The position numbers were made by a program, and so were the translations under genes. Below the pieces are notes generated by a model that saw nothing but the letters and a program-made list of their open reading frames with translations, was not told the DNA's origin and searched no databases. A stretch of DNA of 36,440 nucleotides from JBEVEP01 sp040512755 (GTDB taxonomy: Bacteria > Pseudomonadota > Alphaproteobacteria > Rhizobiales > Rhizobiaceae). The stretch is taken from positions 1 to 36,440 of the forward strand of contig JBEVEP010000238.1 in the NCBI GenBank assembly GCA_040512755.1. The letters run 5' to 3'. Shown in pieces: positions 24,477 through 32,360 of the stretch (within the stretch, counting starts at the first letter, position 1; each line of letters begins with the position of its first letter).

Positions 24477-25136
24477 TCAGTCCTTTGGCTGTTTGGTCTT
24501 CCTCAGATAGGGCAGCACGCGCTCGAACGAGCCGAACTTTTGCGTGGCTTCATCGTCCGGAACCTGCGCCGTGATGATGACATCCTCTCCCTGCTTCCAG
24601 TTGGCAGGCGTCGCCACCTTATGCTTTGCGGTCAACTGAACCGAATCGATGGCGCGAAGAATCTCGTCGAAATTGCGCCCGGTCGTCATTGGATAGCTGA
24701 TCGTCAGCTTCACTTTCTTGTCCGGCCCCACAACGAATACGGAACGGACTGTCGCATTGTCCGCAGGTGTCCGGCCTTCACATGACTCGCCGGCGTCGCC
24801 CGGCAGCATGTCATAGAGTTTCGCGACCTTCAGGTCCCTGTCGCCAATCAGCGGATAGTTGACCTCGTATCCAGTCGCCGTCTTGATGTCGCCTTTCCAC
24901 TTTTCGTGGCTTTCGATCGGATCGACTGAAATGCCGATGATCTTCGCGTTACGCTTGCTGAATTCGTTCGCCAGTCCAGCCATAGTCCCGAGTTCGGTCG
25001 TGCAGACCGGCGTGAAATCTTTTGGATGGCTGAAGAGAACTGCATAGCTGTCGCCGATCCAGTCGTGGAAACTGATCGTTCCGTGCGTCGTTTCGGCGGT
25101 GAAATCAGGCGCTGTGTCATTGATACGGATGCTCAT
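24477..25136 (-). CDS. 1-Cys peroxiredoxin (Prx6 subfamily)
   Basis: A 219-residue cytoplasmic thiol peroxidase that reduces hydrogen peroxide and alkyl hydroperoxides. The peroxidatic Cys is C45 in DFTPVCTTE with Thr42 and Pro43, and the conserved Arg is R132 (NATVRSVFVV). The C-terminal extension (about 160-219) is typical of the Prx6 group, which has no conserved resolving Cys. C120 in GESCEGRTPADN is the only other Cys in the protein. A GAGGAGA ribosome site precedes the ATG. The 160-base gap upstream is likely to hold its own promoter. It is close to the redox sensor pair, but I see no evidence of shared control. Confidence 0.92.
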   Translation of the reverse strand: MSIRINDTAPDFTAETTHGTISFHDWIGDSYAVLFSHPKDFTPVCTTELGTMAGLANEFSKRNAKIIGISVDPIESHEKWKGDIKTATGYEVNYPLIGDRDLKVAKLYDMLPGDAGESCEGRTPADNATVRSVFVVGPDKKVKLTISYPMTTGRNFDEILRAIDSVQLTAKHKVATPANWKQGEDVIITAQVPDDEATQKFGSFERVLPYLRKTKQPKD

Positions 25137-25296
25137 TGGCGCGTCTCCTCTGTCCAGGCACCGAATTGGATTTGATATTCTAGCGCAAGTTTCGGCCGAA
25201 GCGAGAACGTACCGCCAAAATCGGCGAATCTAGCCCAAACAGCACTGGCTATCGCTCAAGTAAATGGCCGAAGCAACAATAGCTCGCCCTCAAGAT

Positions 25297-26466
25297 TCAA
25301 TACGCAAAGACAGGCTGCAACCCGGAGAACCCCTTGAACTCCAGGCTTTGCAGCGGCTTGGCGGGGATGCACAGATGCGGGGCGGCGCGCTCGGAGGCGA
25401 CACGGTTGACGCGAAGGGTTGATGCGGCGGCAAGCAGGCGCGCGGCATAGCTGACAGGCCGCCCTATCGCGGTGAAATCGAGCCGGCTTGCTCCGCCAAT
25501 ATTGCCGTAGTGAAACCTGCCGGCGTGGATTGCCGAACGAAACGATACGGTTGCTCCATTGGGAGACTGCGCCAACGCCGTCTCCGCCTCTGCCACGGCC
25601 TCGCTCGCGGCTCGGACAGACCGGGACAGTTCGTCGCCCTTGTAAGGGAATATCGCGAAAAAGCCGTCGCCTAGGAATTTGAGGATCTCACCCCCGTGAC
25701 CGGCCACCGGCGGGACCATCACATCGAACACGTCATTCAGAAGCGCTACCGTTTCCGGGCCGCTAAGGCTGTCCGAAAGCGCCGTGAAATCGATGAGATC
25801 GGTGAAGAGGATGGCCGCCTCGATCTCCTCTCCATCGCCGCGGTGTATCTTTCCTCTTAGAATTTGGTCGCCGCTGTTGCGCCCGACATAGGCCGACAGG
25901 ATGGTCGCTGCGTTGAGGCGGAGCAGGTATGTCTCGGTCAGCCTGGCAAGCGGTTTGTTGACGCGATCGAGCACATCTGCCGCTTCGTCGCTGAACCCTG
26001 CCGGCGCCTTCGTCGACCAGCTTGCCGCGTTGGTTTCCCCTGTCGTGTAGATGAGCGGTTGCGCCAGATAGTCCGAAAACCCATCAGCGATCAGTTCGTC
26101 CACGATCCGGTAGTCGTGAGGAGTTTCCGGATCCCAAAGTTTGCGGCGGACCGAGATTTTCCTTTTGACCACGGTCGGCAGCGGGTTCGCGGTGTATTCT
26201 TCAGTCGAGAACAGTCCGATCTGCCCTTCGCTCATGATAACACCTTCCATCGGTGTCCACGTAAACCGGCGTCCCGTGATGTTTGGATCCAGCGTGTAGA
26301 TGAAGAGTGCAAACCGGTCGACCGGAATGCCTGCCGCTACCAGAGTGTGGCAGATCGTATCGATAATGTCCTTGGCGCTGGCGCTTGGCCGCGCTCCGTC
26401 CACCATCCATTCGATAAGATTGTCGATCGCTGAGGTGTCAATCACGTCGATCGCGCTCCTGCGCAC
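25297..26466 (-). CDS. Class III adenylate/guanylate cyclase
   Basis: A 389-residue soluble protein. Residues about 1-185 form an N-terminal sensory-type domain of unknown ligand; the catalytic cyclase domain spans about 212-380. Metal ligands D223 (LFTDLIDFT) and D267 (FLGDGFF) are present, as are the adenine-specifying Lys263 and Asp330 (RLDFTAIG) and the transition-state Arg343. The usual Asn of the VNxAAR motif is Ser339 (PVSYAAR), a notable change. The start is uncertain: GTG at 26466 opens the frame, while GTG at 26445 has AGGAG 11 bases upstream. It probably makes cAMP; reduced activity is possible. Confidence 0.87.
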   Translation of the reverse strand: MRRSAIDVIDTSAIDNLIEWMVDGARPSASAKDIIDTICHTLVAAGIPVDRFALFIYTLDPNITGRRFTWTPMEGVIMSEGQIGLFSTEEYTANPLPTVVKRKISVRRKLWDPETPHDYRIVDELIADGFSDYLAQPLIYTTGETNAASWSTKAPAGFSDEAADVLDRVNKPLARLTETYLLRLNAATILSAYVGRNSGDQILRGKIHRGDGEEIEAAILFTDLIDFTALSDSLSGPETVALLNDVFDVMVPPVAGHGGEILKFLGDGFFAIFPYKGDELSRSVRAASEAVAEAETALAQSPNGATVSFRSAIHAGRFHYGNIGGASRLDFTAIGRPVSYAARLLAAASTLRVNRVASERAAPHLCIPAKPLQSLEFKGFSGLQPVFAY

Positions 26467-26519
26467 TTGGCAGCTGGCCCGAACATACCAGCGCCCGCCG
26501 CGGCTTCAATGTGGAAGCA

Positions 26520-27521
26520 TCAGCGCACCAGAAAACCCTGGCCGAGTGGATCATCGTCTTCAACCAAGAATTCCGAATTGCCGGAATAGTAGGCGCGGCC
26601 GGCAACGCGAGCGATCACGGCGTCATGCGGACCAGCCTTCGTTCGCCGGGCTACATTGCCGGCAAATTGCGAGCCGACGATGCTCTCGAAAATCCTCGTC
26701 TGGCCAATGCCGATCTGCCCCTTCGCATGCATGGCGGCAAGCCGCGCCGTAACGCCCGAGCCGGTCGGCGAGCGATCAACTTCGGCATCGGCGAACACGC
26801 AAATGTTCCGGGTCGGCTCTTCCGAGAAGCTTTCGTTACCGTCGGTCAGGATCGATCCATAGAGAAATGCCAGGTCGTCATGATCGGGATGCGAGAGCGG
26901 AACCTCCGCCTTGACCTTCTCTGTGAGCGCGGTGGCGGCGTCGACAAAATCGCGCGCCCGGTCGCGGCCGAACTCGAGTCCGAACTGCCGGCAATCCGCA
27001 ATGGCGTAGAAAGCGCCGCCATAAGCCACGTCGAAGACGATATCGTCCAGACCGGGGAGCTGGATGCGCCGGTCACGCGCGGCGAGAAAGGCCGGAACGC
27101 TTTCGAACGAGACCACGCCCGTCTTTCCGTCCGTCACCTCCACCGAAGCGACGACCATCCCACAGGGACATTCGATATTGACGGTCGTCACAGGTTCCTG
27201 TGGCGCCACCAAACCGTAGTCTATCGCATAGCGGCCAAGTGCGATGACGGCGTGACCGCACATGGTCGAGTACCCTTCATTGTGCATGAAGAGTACGGCG
27301 AGGTCTGCACCGGGGAGGCTAGGTTCGACCAGCAGCGCGCCATACATGTCGTAGTGGCCGCGCGGCTCGAACACCAGGATCTTGCGATAGTGATCCAGAT
27401 GGTCGCGGACATAGGCACGCTTTTCGAGAATGGCGCCTTTCGGGATCGGCGGATAGCCGCCTGTGACGATGCGCAGCGGCTCGCCGCCAGTGTGCATGTC
27501 GATGACCGTCAACTTGTCCAT
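26520..27521 (-). CDS. trans-3-Hydroxy-L-proline dehydratase (proline racemase family, Cys/Thr type)
   Basis: A 333-residue member of the proline racemase superfamily. The first catalytic position is C88 in MCGHA; the second, Cys in racemases (DRSPCG), is T253 in DRSPTGSG. Cys/Thr pairs are established for trans-3-hydroxy-L-proline dehydratases, including human L3HYPDH, which eliminate water rather than racemise. So this is most likely not proline racemase or 4-hydroxyproline epimerase. The product would be delta1-pyrroline-2-carboxylate, reduced elsewhere to proline; no such reductase gene is in the window. The ATG at 27521 has AGGAGG upstream (spacing 11). It lies 58 bases after the ICL/PEP mutase-family gene. 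Confidence 0.85.
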   Translation of the reverse strand: MDKLTVIDMHTGGEPLRIVTGGYPPIPKGAILEKRAYVRDHLDHYRKILVFEPRGHYDMYGALLVEPSLPGADLAVLFMHNEGYSTMCGHAVIALGRYAIDYGLVAPQEPVTTVNIECPCGMVVASVEVTDGKTGVVSFESVPAFLAARDRRIQLPGLDDIVFDVAYGGAFYAIADCRQFGLEFGRDRARDFVDAATALTEKVKAEVPLSHPDHDDLAFLYGSILTDGNESFSEEPTRNICVFADAEVDRSPTGSGVTARLAAMHAKGQIGIGQTRIFESIVGSQFAGNVARRTKAGPHDAVIARVAGRAYYSGNSEFLVEDDDPLGQGFLVR

Positions 27522-27579
27522 GCCACGCCAATCCTCCTGCCGGGCTGCTTGTCGCCTGCCCTCACCGAAAGACTGGCGG

Positions 27580-28392
27580 TCAGTCCTTCTCGAACTTGGA
27601 GAACATGCCCTGGAGCTTTGCAAAGGGCATGGCTTGACGGGCGAAATCGAACGTACCCTCTTCCAGCAACTCGCGAGCAGCCGTTTGAAGCATACCGTAG
27701 GCGAACGTCGTCAGCTTTGATCCGAGCGAAATCCGCTTTGCGCCCGCTTCAGCGAGGTTCGAAACCGTAAAACCCGGCACCGCAAGCACGTTCACCGGCT
27801 TGGTTACCGAGGAGCAGATGATCCGCACTGTCTCGAGGTCTGCGAGTCCGGGCGCATATAGCACGTCTGCCCCTGCCTTTTCGAAGGCCTGTAGCCGCTT
27901 GATCGTGTCATCGATATCCTGCCGATTCCAGAGGAAGTTTTCGGCGCGCGCCGTGAAGACGAAATCGTGTTTCAGCGCTCGCGCGGACTCCACAGCAGCC
28001 GCAACACGTTCTACCGCGTGCGAGAACTCGTAGATGGGGCTTTCCGGATCGCCGGTGTGGTCCTCGATCGAGCAGCCCGCCAGCCCGGCAGCCTCGGCGG
28101 CAAAGATCGTTTCGCCTGCGCTTTCGGGGCTATCTCCCTTGCCCTTCTCGAGGTCCGCAGACACCGGGATACTGACCGCTGCAGCAAGTTCCCGGCAGTG
28201 ATGGATCATTGCCTCGAAGCCCACGCCGCCATCCGGCAGTCCGCGCGAAAAGGCGAAGCCCGCGCTGGTCGTGGCCAACGCCTTGAAACCGAAAGATTCC
28301 AATAGTTTCGCAGTGCCCACATCCCATGGGTTGGGAATGACGAATGCGCCAGGCTTCTCATGCAAAGCGCGAAAGGAACTATCCCTGTCCAT
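27580..28392 (-). CDS. Isocitrate lyase/phosphoenolpyruvate mutase family protein
   Basis: A 270-residue TIM-barrel protein. N-terminal FVIPNPWDVGTAKLLE, VSADLEKGKGDSPES near residue 88 and GCSIEDHTG near 115 are family landmarks, with the Asp and Glu residues expected to bind Mg. The KKCGH-type catalytic loop of isocitrate and methylisocitrate lyases is absent, and the NFLWNR region near 151 is of the subgroup without assigned reaction. The substrate cannot be given; a 2-oxoacid or C-C or C-P bond reaction is typical of the superfamily. The ATG at 28392 is preferred because CGAGG lies 7 bases upstream, unlike the ATG at 28425. Confidence 0.85.
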   Translation of the reverse strand: MDRDSSFRALHEKPGAFVIPNPWDVGTAKLLESFGFKALATTSAGFAFSRGLPDGGVGFEAMIHHCRELAAAVSIPVSADLEKGKGDSPESAGETIFAAEAAGLAGCSIEDHTGDPESPIYEFSHAVERVAAAVESARALKHDFVFTARAENFLWNRQDIDDTIKRLQAFEKAGADVLYAPGLADLETVRIICSSVTKPVNVLAVPGFTVSNLAEAGAKRISLGSKLTTFAYGMLQTAARELLEEGTFDFARQAMPFAKLQGMFSKFEKD

Positions 28393-28457
28393 CGGACCGC
28401 CTCGTTCAACAAATGGTGGCTTCATGGATTCTAGCCGGGCGTTTCAGCCGGTGCAAA

Positions 28458-28509
28458 TCCCAGAAGAAACCTGGGAAGTCTTCCAGCCAGTTGGCTCGTC
28501 GGTCGAGCC
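28458..28509 (-). terminator. Two small hairpins between dut and the ICL/PEP mutase-family gene
   Basis: On the minus strand after the dut stop come GGCTCG/CGAGCC (28493-28509, loop 5) and TCCCAG/CTGGGA (28458-28476, loop 7), the second followed by ATTTG. They may end the dut transcript. T-runs are poor, so the call is weak. Confidence 0.35.
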
Positions 28510-28542
28510 GAAACGGAGCTCCCTGGATTGCGAAGATTGCGA

Positions 28543-29013
28543 TCAGGCTGTTCCCGTCGAACCGAAACCACCGCTGCCGCGATGGGTCTCGCCGGCAAGA
28601 CTGCGCTCCTCGACCGTCATTCGACTTACGGCCGAAAAGACGATTTGTGCGATGCGCATGCCCCGAGTCACCGAGAAATCTTCATCGCCAAGATTGACCA
28701 ACAGCACCTTCGCTTCGCCTCGGTAGTCGCTGTCGATCGTTCCCGGCGTGTTCAAGCAGGTGATGCCATGTTTGAAGGCAAGGCCGGAGCGTGGCCGAAC
28801 CTGGGCCTCGAAGCCCTCCGGGATTTCCAGTATGAGGCCGGTAGGAACAAGCGCGCGCTTGCCGGGCAGGATGAGAAGCGGCCGGTCCTCCGGCACGGCG
28901 GCCCGCACATCCATGCCGGCTGATCCAGGCGTTTCATATGCCGGCAGTGGCAGGCCCTCAGCATGGGGCAGACGAACGATGCCGACGGATGTGTCGTTGG
29001 CGATTGGTCTCAT
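28543..29013 (-). CDS. dut: Deoxyuridine 5'-triphosphate nucleotidohydrolase (dUTPase)
   Basis: A 156-residue trimeric dUTPase that hydrolyses dUTP to dUMP and pyrophosphate, keeping uracil out of DNA. All five conserved motifs are present in order: PGSAGMDVRA (29-38), PRSGLA near 74, GTIDSDYRGE near 91 with the catalytic Asp, RIAQIV near 121 and the C-terminal P-loop-like GSGGFGSTG near 147. The ATG at 29013 gives the family's usual N-terminus; an upstream start would add 16 unlikely residues. dut is often next to coaBC in Proteobacteria, but here coaBC lies more than 5 kb away with seven other genes between. Confidence 0.95.
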   Translation of the reverse strand: MRPIANDTSVGIVRLPHAEGLPLPAYETPGSAGMDVRAAVPEDRPLLILPGKRALVPTGLILEIPEGFEAQVRPRSGLAFKHGITCLNTPGTIDSDYRGEAKVLLVNLGDEDFSVTRGMRIAQIVFSAVSRMTVEERSLAGETHRGSGGFGSTGTA

Positions 29014-29065
29014 GCGTGTTCTATCGGGGCAGCACACGCTCCCGTCAACGCTGTGCATCAAGCAG

Positions 29066-29536
29066 CTAGCGGATTTCCACCGGTACGACCGTCGTTTCCT
29101 TGATCTCCTCCATGACGAAGGAGGCCGAAACGTCGGACAGAGGCACTCTGGCGATGAGCCGTTGATAGAGCCGATCGTAGGCTTTTACGTCGGCCACCCG
29201 GGCGCGCAGGACATAGTCAAGATCTCCCGACATGCGATAGACGCCGGTTATCTCCGGAAACGAGGTTGCCGCAGCCCGGAATTTCGCCAGCCACTCCGGG
29301 TCGTGGTTCGACGTCCGCACGATGATGAAGACCGAAAGACCGAGACCAAGCTTTTCTGCATCGACCAAGGCCGCCCGTCCGGTGATGACGCCGCCATCCT
29401 CCAAAATTTTCATCCGTCGCCAACACGCGTTACGTGACAGCCGCACACGCGATGAAAGCTGATCGACCGAGAGCGTACCATCACGCTGGAGTTCGGCCAG
29501 GATTCGTCGATCGATTTCGTCAATTTCGGTGTTCAT
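29066..29536 (-). CDS. Lrp/AsnC-family transcriptional regulator
   Basis: A 156-residue regulator with an N-terminal helix-turn-helix (about residues 5-60, LSVDQLSSRVRLSRNACWRRM) and a C-terminal RAM ligand-binding domain (about 65-145, GVYRMSGDLDYVLR). Members respond to amino acids and usually act as dimers or octamers. The ATG at 29536 gives the standard N-terminus MNTEIDEIDRRIL; no clear ribosome site is seen. It diverges from a DUF6356 gene across 113 bases containing inverted repeats that abut its start codon, suggesting autoregulation. Its targets cannot be named; the hydroxyproline dehydratase downstream is one candidate. Confidence 0.9.
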   Translation of the reverse strand: MNTEIDEIDRRILAELQRDGTLSVDQLSSRVRLSRNACWRRMKILEDGGVITGRAALVDAEKLGLGLSVFIIVRTSNHDPEWLAKFRAAATSFPEITGVYRMSGDLDYVLRARVADVKAYDRLYQRLIARVPLSDVSASFVMEEIKETTVVPVEIR

Positions 29537-29584
29537 TTGGGATGAATGTCCCAATTTATGAGTTCACGCAAGGACAAATTGGGA
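29537..29584. promoter_or_regulatory. Inverted repeats between the Lrp-type regulator and the DUF6356 gene
   Basis: TTGGGA-TGAATG-TCCCAA (29537-29554) is a perfect 6-base inverted repeat immediately upstream of the regulator's ATG. Its right arm extends to CCCAATTT (29550-29557), which pairs with AAATTGGG (29576-29583) 18 bases further on. Three related half-sites at about 12 and 27 base spacing fit a site for an oligomeric regulator such as Lrp/AsnC. Binding is inferred only. Confidence 0.5.
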
Positions 29585-29649
29585 TCCTTAACCCGCAGTC
29601 CCGGTGCATATTGCCGGCGAATGCACATCGCAAACCTTTGGGGGTCCTC

Positions 29650-29871
29650 ATGACCACGCGCGTCGCAAAGCTCTTTACCGATCACCCGGCCTCGGTCGAC
29701 GAGACCTATTTCGGCCATATGGCCTTTGCCGCGTGGTTCGCGTCGCGCCTGAGTTTAGCCGCCGGTGCGGCTCTTGTTCACGCTTTCTTACCTTTCCTCT
29801 TTGAAACTACGGCGAGCCGAATCGTCCGCGAGCTTTGTGAACGGACGCACAACAGACGGCCGAACGCGTGA
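29650..29871 (+). CDS. DUF6356 family protein
   Basis: A 73-residue protein with the pattern LFTDHPASVDETYFGHMAFA, one hydrophobic segment (about 25-50, AAWFASRLSLAAGAALVHAFLP broken here by function of the family's conserved HAFLPF) and the C-terminal TTASRIVREL. This layout is that of DUF6356 proteins, which are common in Alphaproteobacteria and have no known function. It is probably a small membrane-associated protein. The ATG at 29650 is preferred over longer upstream starts, which would run through the regulatory region and overlap the antisense regulator gene. A weak G-rich leader precedes it. It is divergent from the Lrp-type regulator and may be its target. Confidence 0.75.
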   Translation: MTTRVAKLFTDHPASVDETYFGHMAFAAWFASRLSLAAGAALVHAFLPFLFETTASRIVRELCERTHNRRPNA

Positions 29872-29937
29872 TCCTCTGGGAGGAGCCAGCAACCTCCTTC
29901 TGACTTGGGGATCCCCTCGGGAGGAGCGGGATAAGAA

Positions 29938-30738
29938 ATGTGCCGGTGGGCCGCCTATCTCGGCGAGGAAGTCTTCCTCGAAGACATCGTAACTGCGCCC
30001 TGCCACTCCCTCATTGCCCAAAGCCACCATGCGATGGAAGCTAAGTCGCCAACCAATGGCGATGGCTTTGGCGTCGCCTGGTATGGTGCGCGACCCGAGC
30101 CAGGGCTCTACCGCGACATTCTGCCGGCCTGGTCCGATCCGAACCTCAAGAGCCTTTGCCGGCAGATCTCGTCTGGTCTGTTCCTCGCCCATGTCCGGGC
30201 GTCCACCAGCGGCGCCACGAGCCGTGCGAATTGCCATCCCTTCGTATCCGGCAATTGGGCGTTTATGCACAACGGTCAGATCGGCGGCTTCGAGAAGATC
30301 AGGCGCGCGCTCGAATACTCGATTGACGACAGTCTCTACCATCAGCGGCAGGGCACGACCGATTCCGAACTCTTCTTCCTGTTGATGCTGCAGGAAGGGC
30401 TTGCGGCTGACCCTCATGGCGCTGCAACACGCGCCACAATCCGGGTGATGCAGGCGTCCAGACACGCGAGTATCGAGCCCATGCTTCGGCTGACAGCGGC
30501 GTTTACGGACGGAACAACGCTTTTTGCGATTCGATACGCAAGCGACGCCTTTGCGCCGACGCTCTACACCGCGCCGTTCTGTAATTCCGCCGGGCGCTGC
30601 CTGGTCTCCGAGCCTTTGGACCGCGACGCACCAAACTGGCAGGCCGTACCGCCGGGCAGCTTTGTCACAGTGACCGCAAATGCTGTTTCGATCCGCAGTT
30701 TCGAGCCCGCGCAAACGTCACTTGCGATGGCTGTCTGA
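29938..30738 (+). CDS. Class II glutamine amidotransferase (EgtC/YafJ-like)
   Basis: A 266-residue protein starting MCRWAAYLG, with the N-terminal nucleophile Cys2 exposed after Met removal. Other Ntn-hydrolase landmarks are NGDGFGVAWYG (40-50), AHVRAST near 85 and FMHNGQIGGF near 108. It would release ammonia from glutamine or hydrolyse a gamma-glutamyl amide. EgtC acts this way in ergothioneine synthesis, but no egtB or egtD gene is nearby, so that role is not supported. The ATG at 29938 fixes the Cys2 position; GAGGAG lies 11 bases upstream. The 66-base gap before it is rich in short GGAGG/CCTCC inverted repeats. Confidence 0.88.
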   Translation: MCRWAAYLGEEVFLEDIVTAPCHSLIAQSHHAMEAKSPTNGDGFGVAWYGARPEPGLYRDILPAWSDPNLKSLCRQISSGLFLAHVRASTSGATSRANCHPFVSGNWAFMHNGQIGGFEKIRRALEYSIDDSLYHQRQGTTDSELFFLLMLQEGLAADPHGAATRATIRVMQASRHASIEPMLRLTAAFTDGTTLFAIRYASDAFAPTLYTAPFCNSAGRCLVSEPLDRDAPNWQAVPPGSFVTVTANAVSIRSFEPAQTSLAMAV

Positions 30739-30830
30739 CTACTGTTACCGTGCGAGGATGTAGCGGCGAAGAGTTCTACGCAGGAATGCGGACATCTCCG
30801 CATCGGGTTGTAGAGCACCCTTTTGACCGA

Positions 30831-30871
30831 GGCGCGCCGCCTTTCCGGGCCTACCGGAAAGGCCGCGCGCC
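30831..30871 (+). terminator. Strong hairpin after the glutamine amidotransferase gene
   Basis: The inner stem is GCCTTTCCGG/CCGGAAAGGC (30839-30848 and 30854-30863, loop 5), extended by GGCGCG/CGCGCC (30831-30836 and 30866-30871) after a 2x2 mismatch. It lies 92 bases past the stop and has no T-run. It may be a terminator or a structure in the leader of the pentapeptide gene, whose ribosome site follows 9 bases later. Confidence 0.45.
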
Positions 30872-30894
30872 CTCACGACGGAAGGATGCGTGCG

Positions 30895-31692
30895 ATGAAA
30901 CGGCAACCATACAGCCGGCCGTCAACCTTCAGCCCAGTAGACTCCTGCCAGGGTCAGGCGCACGACAAGAGCGTATGTTGTAGTTCTCCTTTTCAATCAG
31001 TGCGCTTCATATACAGGGCCGTCATCAGCCTCACGCTGTCATTGGCGTTCGGGACGGGACCTGCCGCCGCGATCAATTGCCAGAGCTATGCCGCGCCTGG
31101 CATGGACTGGCACGAATGCGACAAGAGCAACCTCATGCTGCAGGGCTCGGACCTTTCGGGCGCCAACCTTGTCGACACTGACTTCACTTCGACCGATCTT
31201 CGCGACGTCAATCTCGTCGGAGCCAACATGGAGAAGGCGACGCTGATTAGGTCGTCTCTAGCCGGGGCAAAGGCGGACAAGGCAAACTTCGCCAGGATCG
31301 AGGCATATCGAACGAGCTTCGCCGGTATGCAGGCTCCCGCAGCTTCCTTTGCGAGCGCCGAGATGCAGCGCGCAGATTTTCGAGGCGCAAACCTCACAGG
31401 CGCCGATTTTCAGAAGGCGGAACTGGGGCGCGCGGACTTCGGCGAAGCGATGATCACGGGCGCCAAGTTTCCGCTGGCCAACCTGTCGCGCGCCGACTTT
31501 CGCGGCGCAAAATTTGAAGGTCCGCTCGACTTTTCCGGCGCGTTCCTTTTCCTGACAAGGTTCGAAGGCTTCGATCTCAGCGCAGCAAAAGGACTCGAGC
31601 AAGAGCAGATCGAAAACACCTGCGGCGACCCGCAGACGAAGCTTCCGAGTGGCCTGTCGACGCCGAAAACCTGGCCATGCATGTTTGAATAG
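30895..31692 (+). CDS. Exported pentapeptide-repeat protein
   Basis: About 265 residues. After an N-terminal export signal (hydrophobic core about residues 41-56, VISLTLSLAFGTGP, then AAAINC) comes a run of about 28 pentapeptide-type A(D/N)LXX units (about residues 80-235), such as GANLV, KANFA and RADFR, which fold as a right-handed beta-helix. Cysteines flank the helix at both ends. The function is unknown; the family serves many roles. The start is uncertain. ATG at 30895 has GGAAGGA 8 bases upstream but gives a long n-region. GTG at 31000 gives a compact signal peptide (MRFIYRAVISLTLSLA) but has no ribosome site. Target compartment is the periplasm by inference. Confidence 0.8.
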   Translation: MKRQPYSRPSTFSPVDSCQGQAHDKSVCCSSPFQSVRFIYRAVISLTLSLAFGTGPAAAINCQSYAAPGMDWHECDKSNLMLQGSDLSGANLVDTDFTSTDLRDVNLVGANMEKATLIRSSLAGAKADKANFARIEAYRTSFAGMQAPAASFASAEMQRADFRGANLTGADFQKAELGRADFGEAMITGAKFPLANLSRADFRGAKFEGPLDFSGAFLFLTRFEGFDLSAAKGLEQEQIENTCGDPQTKLPSGLSTPKTWPCMFE

Positions 31693-31765
31693 GCGCTGCC
31701 GATCTGGTCGGCGGCTCACCTGTCCGCGATCCCGTGGGTGCAAAACACGGCAGGGGGAATGAGTC

Positions 31766-32272
31766 GTGATTTTTGACATAACCACCTATACGTATGTCCA
31801 TGTTTTGCTGAGTTTTGTCGGAATCCTCAGCGGGTTCATTGTCCTTTATGGCCTGCTGACCGCAAACAGGATGGAGAACTGGACTCTTGTCTTCCTGGCA
31901 ACGACGCTGGCCACAAGCCTGACCGGCTTCGGGTTTCCTTTCGGCGGGTTCACTCCGGCGTTTGGTGTCGGAATTATTTCAACGGTCGTCCTGCTGGCTG
32001 CCATCCTCGCCCGCTATGCTTTCCGTCTGGAAGGTCCTTGGCGGGCAGTCTATGTAGCCGGAGCAGTTCTGGCGCTCTATCTCAACGTCTTCGTGCTGAT
32101 TGTGCAGGCGTTTTTGAAAGTTCCAGTGCTGCACACGCTGGCGCCCGATGGCACGGAACCGCCCTTCGCCATCACCCAGGCGGTCGTGTTGGTGCTTTTC
32201 ATCCTCGCAGGGTTCATGGCTCACCGAAGGTTTCGCCTGGCAAGCGGGCTGCCGCTTCGGGCGTCAGGTTAG
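31766..32272 (+). CDS. Hypothetical membrane protein, about five membrane segments
   Basis: A 168-residue hydrophobic protein that I do not recognise as a named family. Hydrophobic segments lie at about 8-31, 40-60, 66-85, 92-116 and 133-152, with a short basic C-terminus (HRRFRLASG). There are no visible catalytic motifs or Cys residues. The start is GTG at 31766 with AGGGGGA 7 bases upstream; an ATG at 31759 is out of frame and stops at once. It lies between the pentapeptide-repeat gene (73 bases before) and prfC (88 bases after), all on the plus strand. Cotranscription is possible but the gaps are not tight. Confidence 0.75.
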   Translation: MIFDITTYTYVHVLLSFVGILSGFIVLYGLLTANRMENWTLVFLATTLATSLTGFGFPFGGFTPAFGVGIISTVVLLAAILARYAFRLEGPWRAVYVAGAVLALYLNVFVLIVQAFLKVPVLHTLAPDGTEPPFAITQAVVLVLFILAGFMAHRRFRLASGLPLRASG

Positions 32273-32360
32273 CGTCAGCCATCGGCGGCATCATTTCAGG
32301 TTCGACAGGCCGGTAACGTCCTGATAGAAGCCTCGCGCTATCAAACTGGAACTCCTCATC

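Noticed and set aside
26511..27770. A plus-strand open frame of about 419 codons opposite the hydroxyproline dehydratase gene
   Set aside because: It is antisense to a clearly conserved enzyme, with low-complexity Arg-rich translation and no family pattern.
29434..29649. N-terminal extension of the DUF6356 protein by 72 codons
   Set aside because: The extension overlaps the antisense Lrp-type gene and the operator region, and the family starts at the MTTRVAKLF segment.
29938..30738. Ergothioneine biosynthesis role (EgtC) for the glutamine amidotransferase
   Set aside because: No egtB, egtD or other ergothioneine genes are in the window; only the general class II amidotransferase fold is supported.
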